This document shows positions 15,907 through 23,681 of a DNA stretch of 64,000 nt, in pieces. Source of the stretch: Agrobacterium sp. AGB01 (lineage in GTDB: Bacteria; Pseudomonadota; Alphaproteobacteria; Rhizobiales; Rhizobiaceae); contig NZ_JACVAB010000002.1 of assembly GCF_014851585.1 (NCBI RefSeq), forward strand, positions 310,001-374,000. Reading direction: 5' to 3'. Made by a program: the position numbers and the translations under genes. The notes under the pieces were generated by a model. It saw only the letters and a program-made list of their open reading frames with translations. It was not told the origin of the DNA and did no database searches. Position 1 is the stretch's first letter. Every line of letters begins with the position of its first letter.

Positions 15907-16953
15907 ATGACGTCAACTCTGCGTTTTCTGGCATTTACCGCTTTGTCCTCTTTGGCTCTGGTGCATTCGGCATCGGCGGAAGGCCTTACGGGCGCACCGG
16001 CTCCCTTCGACAAAGGTGGTGTAAAACTGGCCCTGATCAGCTACATCTCAGCCGGTGATTTTTTCCAGGCCTATCAGGCCGGGGCCGAAGCGCAGGCCAA
16101 GGCGCTTGGGGTTGATCTGCGTATCTTTCCGGGCCGCCAGAATGCCGCAGAACAACGCGAACAAATTCTACAGGCCATCAATCTTGGTGTTCAGGGCATT
16201 GTGGTTGACCATGGTCTGCCGGAATCTTTGGGGGATGTCGTACAGCAGGCACTCGATAAGGGCATCAAGGTTGTTGCCTTTGACGTGAACCTCAACAACC
16301 CGAAAATTCCGCAGGTCGAGCAGTCCGACCACAAGCTGGCAGAGTTGGCGCTGGATCAGGCCATCAAGGATAATGGCACCAGCTTTAATGCCGGTTATGC
16401 CTATGTCGCCGGGTTTGCGCCGCTTGATCGTCGCAACGAGGTTTGGGACAAGGTGAAGGCGGCAAATGTCGGTATCGTGGAAAAGGCCCGTTTCGGTAAT
16501 GTCAGCGATACAACGGCGACCTCAACGGCCGATCAGGCCAAGGCGGTGTTTCAGGCCAATCCCGATATTTCAGTGGTATTCGCACCCTATGACGAATTTG
16601 CACGCGGGGTGAAACTGGCTGCGGCTGATCTTGGCATCAGCGACAAGCTCAAGATCTATTCGGCGGATATTTCCACGGCCGATATTCAGGAAATTGTCGA
16701 AGAGGGCAGTCCTTGGGTAGCAACCGCCGCCACCAATCCGGCGGTTGTGGGTGCTGTATCCATTCGCGCGGCAGCCCTCCAGATTGCCGGGGAAGAGGTT
16801 CCGCACCAGATTATCGTCGATCCTGTTCTTGTGACCCAGCAGCAATTGCGTGAGGCAGGTGTGACGACGATTGACGATCTGGCGGCTAAAATTCCGGCAT
16901 TCTCTACCAGCACGGCGGCGACCGCCTCGTGGATTCCGTCTGCCGCTTTCTGA
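15907..16953 (+). CDS. Periplasmic sugar-type (Peripla_BP_4) substrate-binding protein, orphan
   Basis: A 348-residue exported protein. The signal peptide is MTSTLRFLAFTALSSLALVH, cleaved after SASA. The mature part follows the type I periplasmic-binding fold: KLALISYISAGDFFQAYQAGAEAQAKALG, AAEQREQILQAINLGVQGIVVDHG, VVAFDVNLNN and AVFQANPDISVVFAPYDEFARGV. The start ATG at 15907 has AAGGGAA upstream; the longer frame begins in the leader. Members usually work with RbsA/RbsC-type permeases, but none lies nearby: the next gene is a FAD/NAD(P)-binding protein. The upstream motif places it in the putative sulfur regulon, so its ligand could be a sulfur-bearing sugar or sulfonate, for instance; this is inference. 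Confidence 0.82.
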   Translation: MTSTLRFLAFTALSSLALVHSASAEGLTGAPAPFDKGGVKLALISYISAGDFFQAYQAGAEAQAKALGVDLRIFPGRQNAAEQREQILQAINLGVQGIVVDHGLPESLGDVVQQALDKGIKVVAFDVNLNNPKIPQVEQSDHKLAELALDQAIKDNGTSFNAGYAYVAGFAPLDRRNEVWDKVKAANVGIVEKARFGNVSDTTATSTADQAKAVFQANPDISVVFAPYDEFARGVKLAAADLGISDKLKIYSADISTADIQEIVEEGSPWVATAATNPAVVGAVSIRAAALQIAGEEVPHQIIVDPVLVTQQQLREAGVTTIDDLAAKIPAFSTSTAATASWIPSAAF

Positions 16954-16993
16954 GCAACTTACCTCCCAAGCATGCTCTGCGCAGACAATCGAA

Positions 16994-17024
16994 CGGAAGC
17001 ATCGCGGCGGGTGCTTCCGTTTTC
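16994..17024 (+). terminator. Terminator of the orphan binding-protein gene
   Basis: CGGAAGCA (16994-17001) pairs with TGCTTCCG (17012-17019), followed by TTTTCC. Confidence 0.7.
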
Positions 17025-17057
17025 CATTTTGGTTGCTCTTTCAAATGAGGAATGCAT

Positions 17058-17077
17058 ATATATCACTAATTTTATAG
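17058..17077 (-). promoter_or_regulatory. AT-rich operator-like motif upstream of the FAD/NAD(P)-binding protein gene
   Basis: On the minus strand the site reads CTATAAAATTAGTGATATAT and defines the 5' half of the consensus exactly (CTATAAAATTAGTG). It contains the dyad CTA-N6-TAG. It lies about 205 bases upstream of the plus-strand gene and is inverted relative to it. Confidence 0.5.
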
Positions 17078-17282
17078 AATATGTTTGCGGTGACTATCCG
17101 AAGCGGTTGTGACGGAATGTTCAAAATGAAGGAGGGCGAACCCTGTTATCTGGCTTTGCTAACACGATGTTTGATGGGCTGGCGCGCTTTCGCCAATCGT
17201 CGGATGCGCGTATTTTTAAACCTCGATTGCATGGCGCTATACTGCGCTCCACATATATCTTCCATAACTGTCGGAGCTTGTG

Positions 17283-18716
17283 ATGCCTCAAAAGTCTCTT
17301 TGTCCGGTCATTGCGATTGTGGGTGGCGGTGTTACGGGAGCTGCACTGGCAATCCATCTTGCCCGGCGTTGCCCGGTCGTTGGCACTGTCCGAATGGTGG
17401 TCTTTGAGCCGCGTGAAAAGCTTGGGGCGGGGCTGGCTTATAGCACGCATGAACCAGCACACCGCATCAATGTGCCTGCCGGCAAGATGACGCTTTACCC
17501 TGACGATCCCGAGAGTTTTCTGCGGTTTGCAACAGACAAGAACATTCTGACAGAGGATGCGGATGCGTTTGGCTCGGATGGACTGCCCTATTTGCAGCGC
17601 GCGTCGTTCGGCGATTACGTGTCGTCTGAAATCCAGCCTTATCTTGATCAGGGTATTGTCGAACATCGTCAAACGAGTGTCACCGGCGTCGGGAAATCCG
17701 GGACGAAGTGGCTGTTGAAAGCCGAAGATGGCAGTGTGCTGCTGGCTGACGCCGTTGCAATTGCGGTTAGCCATCCGGCACCGACGCTGCCTGCTGCATT
17801 GGCCGGCCTCAAGGATCATCCAAAACTGATTGCAGATGTGACGCAGCCTGATGCGCTTCGACCGATCGAGCCGGACGACCGCGTGCTTGTTATCGGCAAT
17901 GGTTTGACCTCGGCCGATGTCGTCGCGACCCTGAACGATAAAGGGCACCACGGAACGATTGTTTCAATCTCGCGGCGCGGACTGCGTTCGCGTGGCCATG
18001 CGGAAACCGCCCAGGAAGCGTTCGGCGATTTTGTCTCCAGACCCAGTGTCCGCGCGTCTGAGTTGGTGCATCGGATCCGCGACACGATCAGGCAGGCGGA
18101 GAAGGCTGGTTTCAGTTGGCATGCGGTCATCGATGCCATCCGCGCACAGGGACAAAAAATCTGGCAGGCTTTGCCAACCAAGGAGAGGCGTCGCATTGTG
18201 CGGCTGGCCCGTCCATATTGGGATGTTCACCGTTTTCGCGTTGCGCCGCAGGTTGAGAAAGTGCTGGACGAAGCAGTTGCTGCCGGCCAGCTGTCGATAA
18301 AAGCAGCTTTCCTTCAAGGCGTGACGTCCGAGGATTCCGGCTTCCGTGTGTCTCTGAAAGAGAAGGTGACAGGCGAAGTGGCCGATTATGTTTTCGATGC
18401 GATCGCGGTGACCACAGGCCCGGCTCACGGCGAGGTCCTGCATTCAATTCCTTTCCTCGCCGCCCTGCAACGAGACGGTCTGATATCATCTTGTGCCACC
18501 GGCCTTGGTATTGCCTGTGACAACACCTCCATCGCGATTGATGAAACAGGCAGGGCGGCGCCGGGATTATATATTGCCGGACCATTGGCGCGCGGTACAT
18601 TTGGAGAGTTGATGGGGCTGCCGCAGGTGACGGACCATGCAATTTTTGTTGCCGGCCAGCTGTCGTCCTATCTCAATCTTGACAAACAAGAGCAGTCTTT
18701 GAGCAATACCGGCTGA
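17283..18716 (+). CDS. FAD/NAD(P)-binding oxidoreductase (NAD_binding_9-type)
   Basis: A 477-residue flavoprotein. The N-terminal Rossmann motif is IVGGGVTGAALAIHLARR. It is followed by LGAGLAYSTHEPAHRINVPAGKM, typical of the FAD/NAD(P)-binding family that includes YdhS and related uncharacterised proteins. A second dinucleotide site, DRVLVIGNGLTSADVVATL, and the conserved AVTTGPAHGEVLHSIPFL and PGLYIAGPLARGTFGELMG occur in the C-terminal half. The ATG at 17283 is preferred over the GTG just before it, with GGAG 7 bases upstream. The reaction is unknown. Its position between sulfur-compound genes and the upstream motif suggest redox work on a sulfur substrate. Confidence 0.75.
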   Translation: MPQKSLCPVIAIVGGGVTGAALAIHLARRCPVVGTVRMVVFEPREKLGAGLAYSTHEPAHRINVPAGKMTLYPDDPESFLRFATDKNILTEDADAFGSDGLPYLQRASFGDYVSSEIQPYLDQGIVEHRQTSVTGVGKSGTKWLLKAEDGSVLLADAVAIAVSHPAPTLPAALAGLKDHPKLIADVTQPDALRPIEPDDRVLVIGNGLTSADVVATLNDKGHHGTIVSISRRGLRSRGHAETAQEAFGDFVSRPSVRASELVHRIRDTIRQAEKAGFSWHAVIDAIRAQGQKIWQALPTKERRRIVRLARPYWDVHRFRVAPQVEKVLDEAVAAGQLSIKAAFLQGVTSEDSGFRVSLKEKVTGEVADYVFDAIAVTTGPAHGEVLHSIPFLAALQRDGLISSCATGLGIACDNTSIAIDETGRAAPGLYIAGPLARGTFGELMGLPQVTDHAIFVAGQLSSYLNLDKQEQSLSNTG

Positions 18717-19031
18717 CCGCGATTTACAGCCTATTGGTGGGTAATGAGGGCGGGCAGGGCAGGTTTATTCAGCCCGTGATTTTGAAGATGGAATTTCATC
18801 GCTTTGAACCTGCCGTGAGATAAACTTCATCAATGGCGGGTTCTTTGGAATAGTATTTCTTATAAATTCTATGGATATTATTATTGTTGACGCGAATGAG
18901 GGGCCAGTATCGAAATGGACTGGTAAAGTTCAGTTCGGCCCTTCTCCGCGGAGGTGCTGACTGTCTGGCAAGCCGTGAATGATGTGTCCGATGGGGCCTT
19001 TGTGGTCCTGTCATCAAACAGGACTTGAGCA
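18717..19031. other. Promoter region of the ssuD-like gene
   Basis: A 315-base gene-free stretch. It holds an AT-rich block at 18850-18890 with the sulfur motif (18860-18879). No convincing ORF or RNA was found. Confidence 0.5.
18860..18879 (+). promoter_or_regulatory. AT-rich operator-like motif upstream of ssuD
   Basis: TTATAAATTCTATGGATATT matches 13 of 20 positions of the shared motif and is closest to the site of the sulfonate ABC operon (both have TCTATG followed by an AT-rich tail). It lies about 150 bases before the start codon. Confidence 0.42.
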
Positions 19032-20201
19032 ATGGCAAAGCCCCATCAACCACTCGATTTTCTCTGGTTCATTCCATCTTCCGGTGACGGTGCCTATCTG
19101 GGATCGGATGATCTCGCGCGGCAGTCAGATCCCGGTTACTTCCGCGAGATTGCCCGGGCTGTTGATCGTCTGGGCTATTCCGGCGTGCTTATTCCGACCG
19201 GTGTTGCCTGTGAAGAATCCTTCATTCTGGCAGCCGATCTGGCGGCGCATACTGAACAGCTAAAGTTTCTGGTTGCCATTCGTCCGGGAACGGCGTCGCC
19301 TGCCTACTATGCGCGGTTGGCGTCAACGCTTGACCGGGTTTCCAACGGCAGGCTGTTGTTGAATATTGTCGTTGGTGGCAGCGCGCAGGAACTGGCCGGA
19401 GATGGCATTTTTTTAGCCCATGATGAACGCTACGATCATGCAGGTGAGTTTTTCCAGGTGTTTAATGACTTGATTGAAACCGGCAAGGCCCATCTCGATG
19501 GTCGCTACATCAAGGCCCATCACGCTCAACTGGGCTTGCCACCGGTGCAGCAGCCACGTCCACCAATCTATTTTGGCGGATCCTCGGATGCTGCCATCGA
19601 TTTTTCCGCCGGCATTATCGATAAGTACCTGACATGGGGTGAACCGCCGTATCTGGTTGAGGAAAAAATTGCCAAGGTGCGCAAGGCTGCGGCGGCGCAA
19701 AATCGCGACGTCAGCTTCGGCATCCGACTGCACTTCATCGTTCGGGAAACCGATGAAGAGGCATGGGAGGCTGCGGATCGTCTGATTTCGAAACTGTCCG
19801 ACGACACCATTGCCGCAGCCCAAGAGGTGTTTGCCAAAAATTCCGATTCTGTCGGGCAGGCACGCATGGTGGCACTGCATAATGGTCGCCGTGACAAGCT
19901 TGAGGTGTCGCCAAATCTTTGGGCCGGTATCGGTCTTGTGCGCTCCGGTGCCGGGACAGCACTTGTTGGTTCACCCAAAACCATCGCTGCTCGACTTCGG
20001 GAATACCAGGATCTCGGCATCGATACGGTCATCGCCTCTGGTTACCCGCATCTTGAGGAAGCTTACCGGGTCTCCGAATTGCTGTTTCCGGAAATTGGTC
20101 TTGGCGGACCGCGCAACCAGATCCGCTCGTCGTTTGGCGAACACCGCGTTTTTGGCGGCGGTGGCCACGGCGGCAACGTAAAAATCGTCTCCGGTTCGTG
20201 A
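19032..20201 (+). CDS. ssuD: FMNH2-dependent alkanesulfonate monooxygenase (SsuD family)
   Basis: A 389-residue luciferase-like monooxygenase, close to the usual SsuD length of about 380. Diagnostic stretches are [87 protein letters not shown] and the C-terminal [20 protein letters not shown]. It converts alkanesulfonates to aldehyde and sulfite using FMNH2 and oxygen in the cytoplasm. It stands alone, without ssuA, B or C beside it; the flavin reductase about 0.6 kb downstream on the other strand and the sulfonate ABC operon at 1-3.7 kb probably complete the pathway. Confidence 0.9.
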   Translation: MAKPHQPLDFLWFIPSSGDGAYLGSDDLARQSDPGYFREIARAVDRLGYSGVLIPTGVACEESFILAADLAAHTEQLKFLVAIRPGTASPAYYARLASTLDRVSNGRLLLNIVVGGSAQELAGDGIFLAHDERYDHAGEFFQVFNDLIETGKAHLDGRYIKAHHAQLGLPPVQQPRPPIYFGGSSDAAIDFSAGIIDKYLTWGEPPYLVEEKIAKVRKAAAAQNRDVSFGIRLHFIVRETDEEAWEAADRLISKLSDDTIAAAQEVFAKNSDSVGQARMVALHNGRRDKLEVSPNLWAGIGLVRSGAGTALVGSPKTIAARLREYQDLGIDTVIASGYPHLEEAYRVSELLFPEIGLGGPRNQIRSSFGEHRVFGGGGHGGNVKIVSGS

Positions 20202-20367
20202 GACGAAGCACCGTTTAAAATGCCTTGCCCGGTTGCCTGTTCACATCAGGCTACCGGACAGAGGTAATTTTGATTAAATCTCTCGAATAGATTGTGCGCG
20301 CTCTGTTGCCTTAAGCGCGGTTTTTGCCCATATCTATCGCCGCGATGTGATTGTGAAAGAGCGGTTG

Positions 20368-20814
20368 ATGCTGACGAAAAAAGGGAAATACGGCTTGAAG
20401 GCCATGGTTGATCTGGCCGGGCTTGCTGAAGGGCAGACAGCATTTGTCAATGAGATTGCCAGCCGTAACAACATACCTAAAAAATTCCTCGATACGATTC
20501 TTCTGGAACTGAGAAATGCAGGCATGCTGCGTTCAAAGAAAGGTCCAGGCGGTGGATATTCCCTGTCCAAACCGGCTTCCGAGATTTTGATTGGCCAAGT
20601 GGTGCGTACTCTTGATGGGCCGCTGGCCCCGATCCGTTGCGCAAGCAAGACGGCGTTTGAGCCATGCGAGGACTGTGAAGATCCAGAGCACTGTCAGGTG
20701 CGGCGGTCCATGGGCCGAGTGCGCGATGCTATGGCAGAAGTTCTCGATAACACGACATTGGAGCAGTTTGCTGCCGACACCGGCAAGGGTGTCGACGATG
20801 CCGCATACGCTTGA
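20368..20814 (+). CDS. Rrf2-family transcriptional regulator with cysteine cluster
   Basis: A 148-residue winged-helix regulator. The N-terminus MLTKKGKYGLKAMVDLA, the recognition region EIASRNNIPKKFLDTILLELRNAGMLRSKKG and the wing GPGGGYSLSKPA are typical of Rrf2 (IscR, NsrR, RirA, CymR). Four cysteines sit at 91, 100, 103 and 109 (IRCASKTAFEPCEDCEDPEHC), where IscR-type members bind an Fe-S cluster. CymR of Firmicutes is an Rrf2 protein that controls cysteine metabolism, and this gene sits between ssuD and a flavin reductase, so a sulfur or Fe-S-responsive role is a good inference. I preferred the ATG at 20368; a GTG seven codons upstream is possible. Confidence 0.85.
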   Translation: MLTKKGKYGLKAMVDLAGLAEGQTAFVNEIASRNNIPKKFLDTILLELRNAGMLRSKKGPGGGYSLSKPASEILIGQVVRTLDGPLAPIRCASKTAFEPCEDCEDPEHCQVRRSMGRVRDAMAEVLDNTTLEQFAADTGKGVDDAAYA

Positions 20815-20837
20815 GATTTAACCTCCACGGTTAAATC
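20815..20837. terminator. Convergent stem-loop between the Rrf2 and flavin reductase genes
   Basis: GATTTAACC (20815-20823) and GGTTAAATC (20829-20837) are perfectly complementary. The structure includes the stop codon of the minus-strand flavin reductase, so it could end both transcripts; no long T-run follows. Confidence 0.45.
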
Positions 20838-21361
20838 GGGACGATGTTTCCATACTGGCCATTGTGATAAACCAATGGTTCTCCTTGGCCAGTCACCAAG
20901 GCGACCACACGTCCGATAACGATGGCGTGGGTATGCCGTTCAATTACATCTTCGACGGCACAGTCGATGGAGGCAAGTGCGCCTTCCAGCACGGCCGCGC
21001 CACTTTCGAGCGTCGACCAGTTGGCGTTGCTGTATCGCTGCACGCCCTTGAGGCCGCCAACACCGGCAAAGCGGCTGGCAATATCCTGCTGCTGTGCCGA
21101 GAGAATGTTCACACAGAAATGGTTGAACCGGCTGATAACCGGCCAGATGGATGATGAGCGATTGATGCTGATCAGCATCGATGCCGGATCCATGGAAAGT
21201 GCTGTGGCCGAGGTCACGGTTGCGCCATTGCGCTGATCTCCAGATCCCGCAGTGATAACGGAAACGCCCCCGGCAAAATTGCGCATGGCAGACTTTAGCT
21301 GGTCGGGATGGGTAAGCTGTGTTTCCAGCGGATTATGAAGATAAGTCACGGTTGCAGTCAT
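20831..21361 (-). CDS. NAD(P)H:flavin reductase (DIM6/NTAB, HpaC-like)
   Basis: A 176-residue flavin reductase-like protein. Key segments: LKSAMRNFAGGVSVITAG, GATVTSATALSMDPASMLISINRSSSIW, FCVNILSAQQQDIASRFAG, and the C-terminal VALVTGQGEPLVYHNGQYG. It supplies FMNH2 to two-component monooxygenases, here probably the SsuD-like, DszA-like and DszC-like enzymes. Its family is HpaC/DszD-type, not the NADPH-dependent SsuE fold. The start ATG at 21361 follows GGAG at a good distance; the longer frame lacks a site. A weak version of the sulfur motif lies upstream. Confidence 0.87.
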   Translation of the reverse strand: MTATVTYLHNPLETQLTHPDQLKSAMRNFAGGVSVITAGSGDQRNGATVTSATALSMDPASMLISINRSSSIWPVISRFNHFCVNILSAQQQDIASRFAGVGGLKGVQRYSNANWSTLESGAAVLEGALASIDCAVEDVIERHTHAIVIGRVVALVTGQGEPLVYHNGQYGNIVPI

Positions 21362-21702
21362 ATAGGTCTCCAAGGCTGGTGAAGATGCCCTCGCAATTTT
21401 GCAAATATACCATCGCGCATCAGGACTGATGAGCGACAGAATTTCATTGTTGACCAATATTATAGAAAATATTGTCAGTCGACCCGCTTCGACGCTGTGT
21501 TGAGATTGTGGATTTCAAATTCTCGAAATGAAATTCCATGCTTTAGAGCTTTTTCGGAAATCCTCATCTAGAATATGGATTTTTTCCATAACTATCGGAT
21601 GTTTTTTCTCCTTCTATTTGGCATCTTGGCATGTAGTGCCTTTAGTCTACTAAATTTATGTATAATTTTGACTGCATGGTTTTTCGACGAAGGAGTTCGG
21701 AA
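21362..21702. other. Divergent region between the flavin reductase and a small unknown gene
   Basis: A 341-base gene-free stretch, AT-rich. It contains a weak sulfur motif for the minus-strand gene (21446-21465), an inverted repeat TATGGA/TCCATA (21574-21590) and a second weak motif at 21647-21666 (CTACTAAATTTATG) before the plus-strand gene. Confidence 0.5.
21446..21465 (-). promoter_or_regulatory. Weak AT-rich motif upstream of the flavin reductase gene
   Basis: On the minus strand CTATAATATTGGTCAACAAT. The first half fits the shared sulfur motif; the second half does not. Confidence 0.3.
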
Positions 21703-21885
21703 ATGGGCATTTTTCGCCGTGTTGCAAAATTGATCAGAACGCAAAATGAACTTGAGGACCGCTTGCTTTTGCATGATGCCCGTCATTGCTTCGGTGATTA
21801 CGAAGTCGACGACGGGACCGGTTTCGAGTTGCGCAGCAGAATGCGCGAAGTGGGCAAAGAACTGCGGCTGTTGGGCGAGCACTGA
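21703..21885 (+). CDS. Small hypothetical protein, 60 residues
   Basis: The ATG at 21703 has a strong AAGGAG site, which is the main reason to accept it. The protein starts MGIFRRVAKLIRTQNELEDR and is charged and probably helical, ending KELRLLGEH. No signal peptide, membrane segment or known family is visible. It is separate from the neighbouring hydrolase gene by 40 bases and may be co-transcribed with it. Confidence 0.55.
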   Translation: MGIFRRVAKLIRTQNELEDRLLLHDARHCFGDYEVDDGTGFELRSRMREVGKELRLLGEH

Positions 21886-21925
21886 TATGAAGATCTGTTG
21901 TCACCTTGTTGATTAAGAGGACGCC

Positions 21926-22519
21926 ATGCGCACGCTTATTCTTCCCGGACTGAATGGATCTGATGAAGGGCATTGGCAGTGGTACTGGCAAAAGGACCAT
22001 TCTGACGCGAGCATCGTGGTGCAGGATGATTGGTCCAAACCCAGCCTTGATTGCTGGGTGGCGAATGTCGAAGAAGCGCTGGAGCGCGAGGGCGAGGCCT
22101 ATATTGTGGCGCATAGTCTCGGGTGTCTGGTGGCTGCCAAACTGGCGGCCCGCGCCTCTGCCAATCGTGTCAAGGCGGCGCTGCTTGTTGCGCCCTGCGA
22201 CCCCGAGTTGACCGATGAATTGCATCCCGGCGCGATTTCTTTTGGACGGCTGGATGACGGGCGTCTGCCGTTTCCGAACATCGTGGTTGGCAGCCTTAAT
22301 GACCATTACATGCCGATAGATCGGCTGACATCGGTTGGTGAAAAATGGCAGGCCAATATTCTCAATCTAGGGATGGCCGGTCACATCAATATCGCAAGCG
22401 GATTTGGCCGGTGGTCCAGTGGTTACAGCCTGCTGGATGGCCTTGCCAGCAAGGTCAAAGCACAGAAACGCAGATATGCCGATCTGGATTTTGATGAACC
22501 CCAGGTGCAACGCTGTTGA
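21926..22519 (+). CDS. RBBP9/YdeN-family serine hydrolase
   Basis: A 197-residue alpha/beta hydrolase. The N-terminus MRTLILPGLNGSDEGHWQWYW is typical of the RBBP9/YdeN family. The nucleophile elbow is VAHSLGCLVA (serine near residue 66), the acid is expected in the NDHYMP segment and the histidine in GHINIASGFG. The substrate is unknown; members are small cytoplasmic esterases. It belongs to a short plus-strand run of small genes between the flavin reductase and the amino-acid ABC operon. Confidence 0.82.
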   Translation: MRTLILPGLNGSDEGHWQWYWQKDHSDASIVVQDDWSKPSLDCWVANVEEALEREGEAYIVAHSLGCLVAAKLAARASANRVKAALLVAPCDPELTDELHPGAISFGRLDDGRLPFPNIVVGSLNDHYMPIDRLTSVGEKWQANILNLGMAGHINIASGFGRWSSGYSLLDGLASKVKAQKRRYADLDFDEPQVQRC

Positions 22520-22577
22520 TGCCGGTGGAACATGTATCTCTGAAAGTCGTTTAGCAACAATGAGATGGAGGATCTCA

Positions 22578-22781
22578 ATGAGCCATGACAATTTACAGGT
22601 TATCTATGATTACCCCAGTAAGACGGTATTGCTGCAACTGGGGCATCGTAGCCATGTCTTGAAAAACCTCTCCAGCCGGGATGCCGCAGAAAAGGCCGCC
22701 CGCGATTATGCCGGTCAGTTCTGGCCCGCAGTGCACCTGCCACAAGGCGACCAGTTTTTTACGACCCACCCGGTTTCATAA
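22578..22781 (+). CDS. Small hypothetical protein, 67 residues
   Basis: Starts at the ATG at 22578 behind a strong GGAGGA site. The sequence begins MSHDNLQVIYDYPSKTVLLQ and is soluble, with no recognisable domain. An ORF reaching farther upstream overlaps the hydrolase gene and is not supported. Function unknown. Confidence 0.5.
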   Translation: MSHDNLQVIYDYPSKTVLLQLGHRSHVLKNLSSRDAAEKAARDYAGQFWPAVHLPQGDQFFTTHPVS

Positions 22782-22877
22782 AGGAGCTATCCGTCTATAG
22801 TGTTTTTGCCTGTCACCAAGATCCAAGGAAGATTGCGCATATTTTCAACCAATATGCACTCAACGGAGGAGAATGTT

Positions 22878-23282
22878 ATGACATCCAAACTACCGCAGCT
22901 TTTTAACGGCCACGCCCCAATCGACCTGCACTATCTGTTCTGGGAAGCCGTTTTGAAATTTGAAGAGTGGGAGCCCTATGATGGCCAACCCCTCGTAACC
23001 TTCGAAAACTCTCACATTCCGATTTCCGATGTCTTCAACGCCATGCGTACCTGCACGGATATCGTGCCGGCTGCGCTGGTTGGCTCGGTTGTCGCACGTC
23101 TGAACAAACCGTGGGTGGGTCATGGACCGCTGGGTGAAATGAGCTTTTCGACAGCGGCTCGCATCATGAGCTTGCTGATCAGAAAGCGCAGATTGAACCC
23201 GGCCTTTGCGCCTGCATTTGACACCGCCTATGCCGCTGACTGGAACCGTTCGCGGCATTCCCATAACGGCAGTCTGAGATAG
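22878..23282 (+). CDS. Hypothetical protein, 134 residues
   Basis: The ATG at 22878 is preceded by GGAGGAGA. The protein begins MTSKLPQLFNGHAPIDLHYL and contains many aromatic residues and a C-terminal RSRHSHNG tail. It is soluble and unlike any family I know. A clear terminator follows at 23352. It closes the cluster of small unknown genes inside the sulfur block. Confidence 0.55.
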   Translation: MTSKLPQLFNGHAPIDLHYLFWEAVLKFEEWEPYDGQPLVTFENSHIPISDVFNAMRTCTDIVPAALVGSVVARLNKPWVGHGPLGEMSFSTAARIMSLLIRKRRLNPAFAPAFDTAYAADWNRSRHSHNGSLR

Positions 23283-23351
23283 TTATGCCACTGTCGCAGT
23301 AACGTCTGCGAACACCGTTCTGTACAATTGACATCGTGACTTCCTTGGATT

Positions 23352-23385
23352 GCCCCCGATACCAGACCGGTGTCGGGGGCAGCAT
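23352..23385 (+). terminator. Terminator after the 134-residue hypothetical gene
   Basis: GCCCCCGATACC (23352-23363) pairs with GGTGTCGGGGGC (23369-23380), followed by AGCATTTT. Confidence 0.7.
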
Positions 23386-23593
23386 TTTGAGGTGGGGTCA
23401 ATAGCGTGCCAAAACGCGATGCCCAAATTCCCGATTGGAAAACTTGATTTCTGGTTCGCGTTGATTTGCCGTTTGATTTCGTTTTGTCGAGTGGCTGCGA
23501 CGCGGAATAATGTGATCTTCTCTGATCGAAAAAATGGCAATTACATTCCTGATGTGATCGGAAAATGGGCATGTGGTGCCTCGAATATAAAAA

Positions 23594-23613
23594 CTATTGA
23601 ATTAGTGTATATT
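23594..23613 (+). promoter_or_regulatory. AT-rich operator-like motif upstream of the amino-acid ABC operon
   Basis: CTATTGAATTAGTGTATATT matches 16 of 20 positions of the shared motif, including AATTAGTGTAT, and has the dyad CTA-N6-TAG. It lies 69 bases before the binding-protein start. Confidence 0.55.
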
Positions 23614-23681
23614 TCGGCATCAGTTCCTCGGGGGACACCAAGATCTGATCGCCTGATTGAAGCATCAGGAGTATTTGAACC

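Larger units (their letters stand above)
16954..17282. other. Intergenic region with terminator and motif
   Basis: A 329-base gene-free stretch. It contains the terminator of the binding-protein gene (16994-17024) and an AT-rich site with the sulfur motif in inverted orientation (17058-17077). The short ORFs that cross it have no coding features I can support. Confidence 0.55.
23283..23681. other. Terminator and promoter region before the amino-acid ABC operon
   Basis: A 399-base gene-free stretch. The left part has the terminator at 23352-23380. The right part is AT-rich and carries a very good sulfur-motif match at 23594-23613. No coding feature can be supported. Confidence 0.55.
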
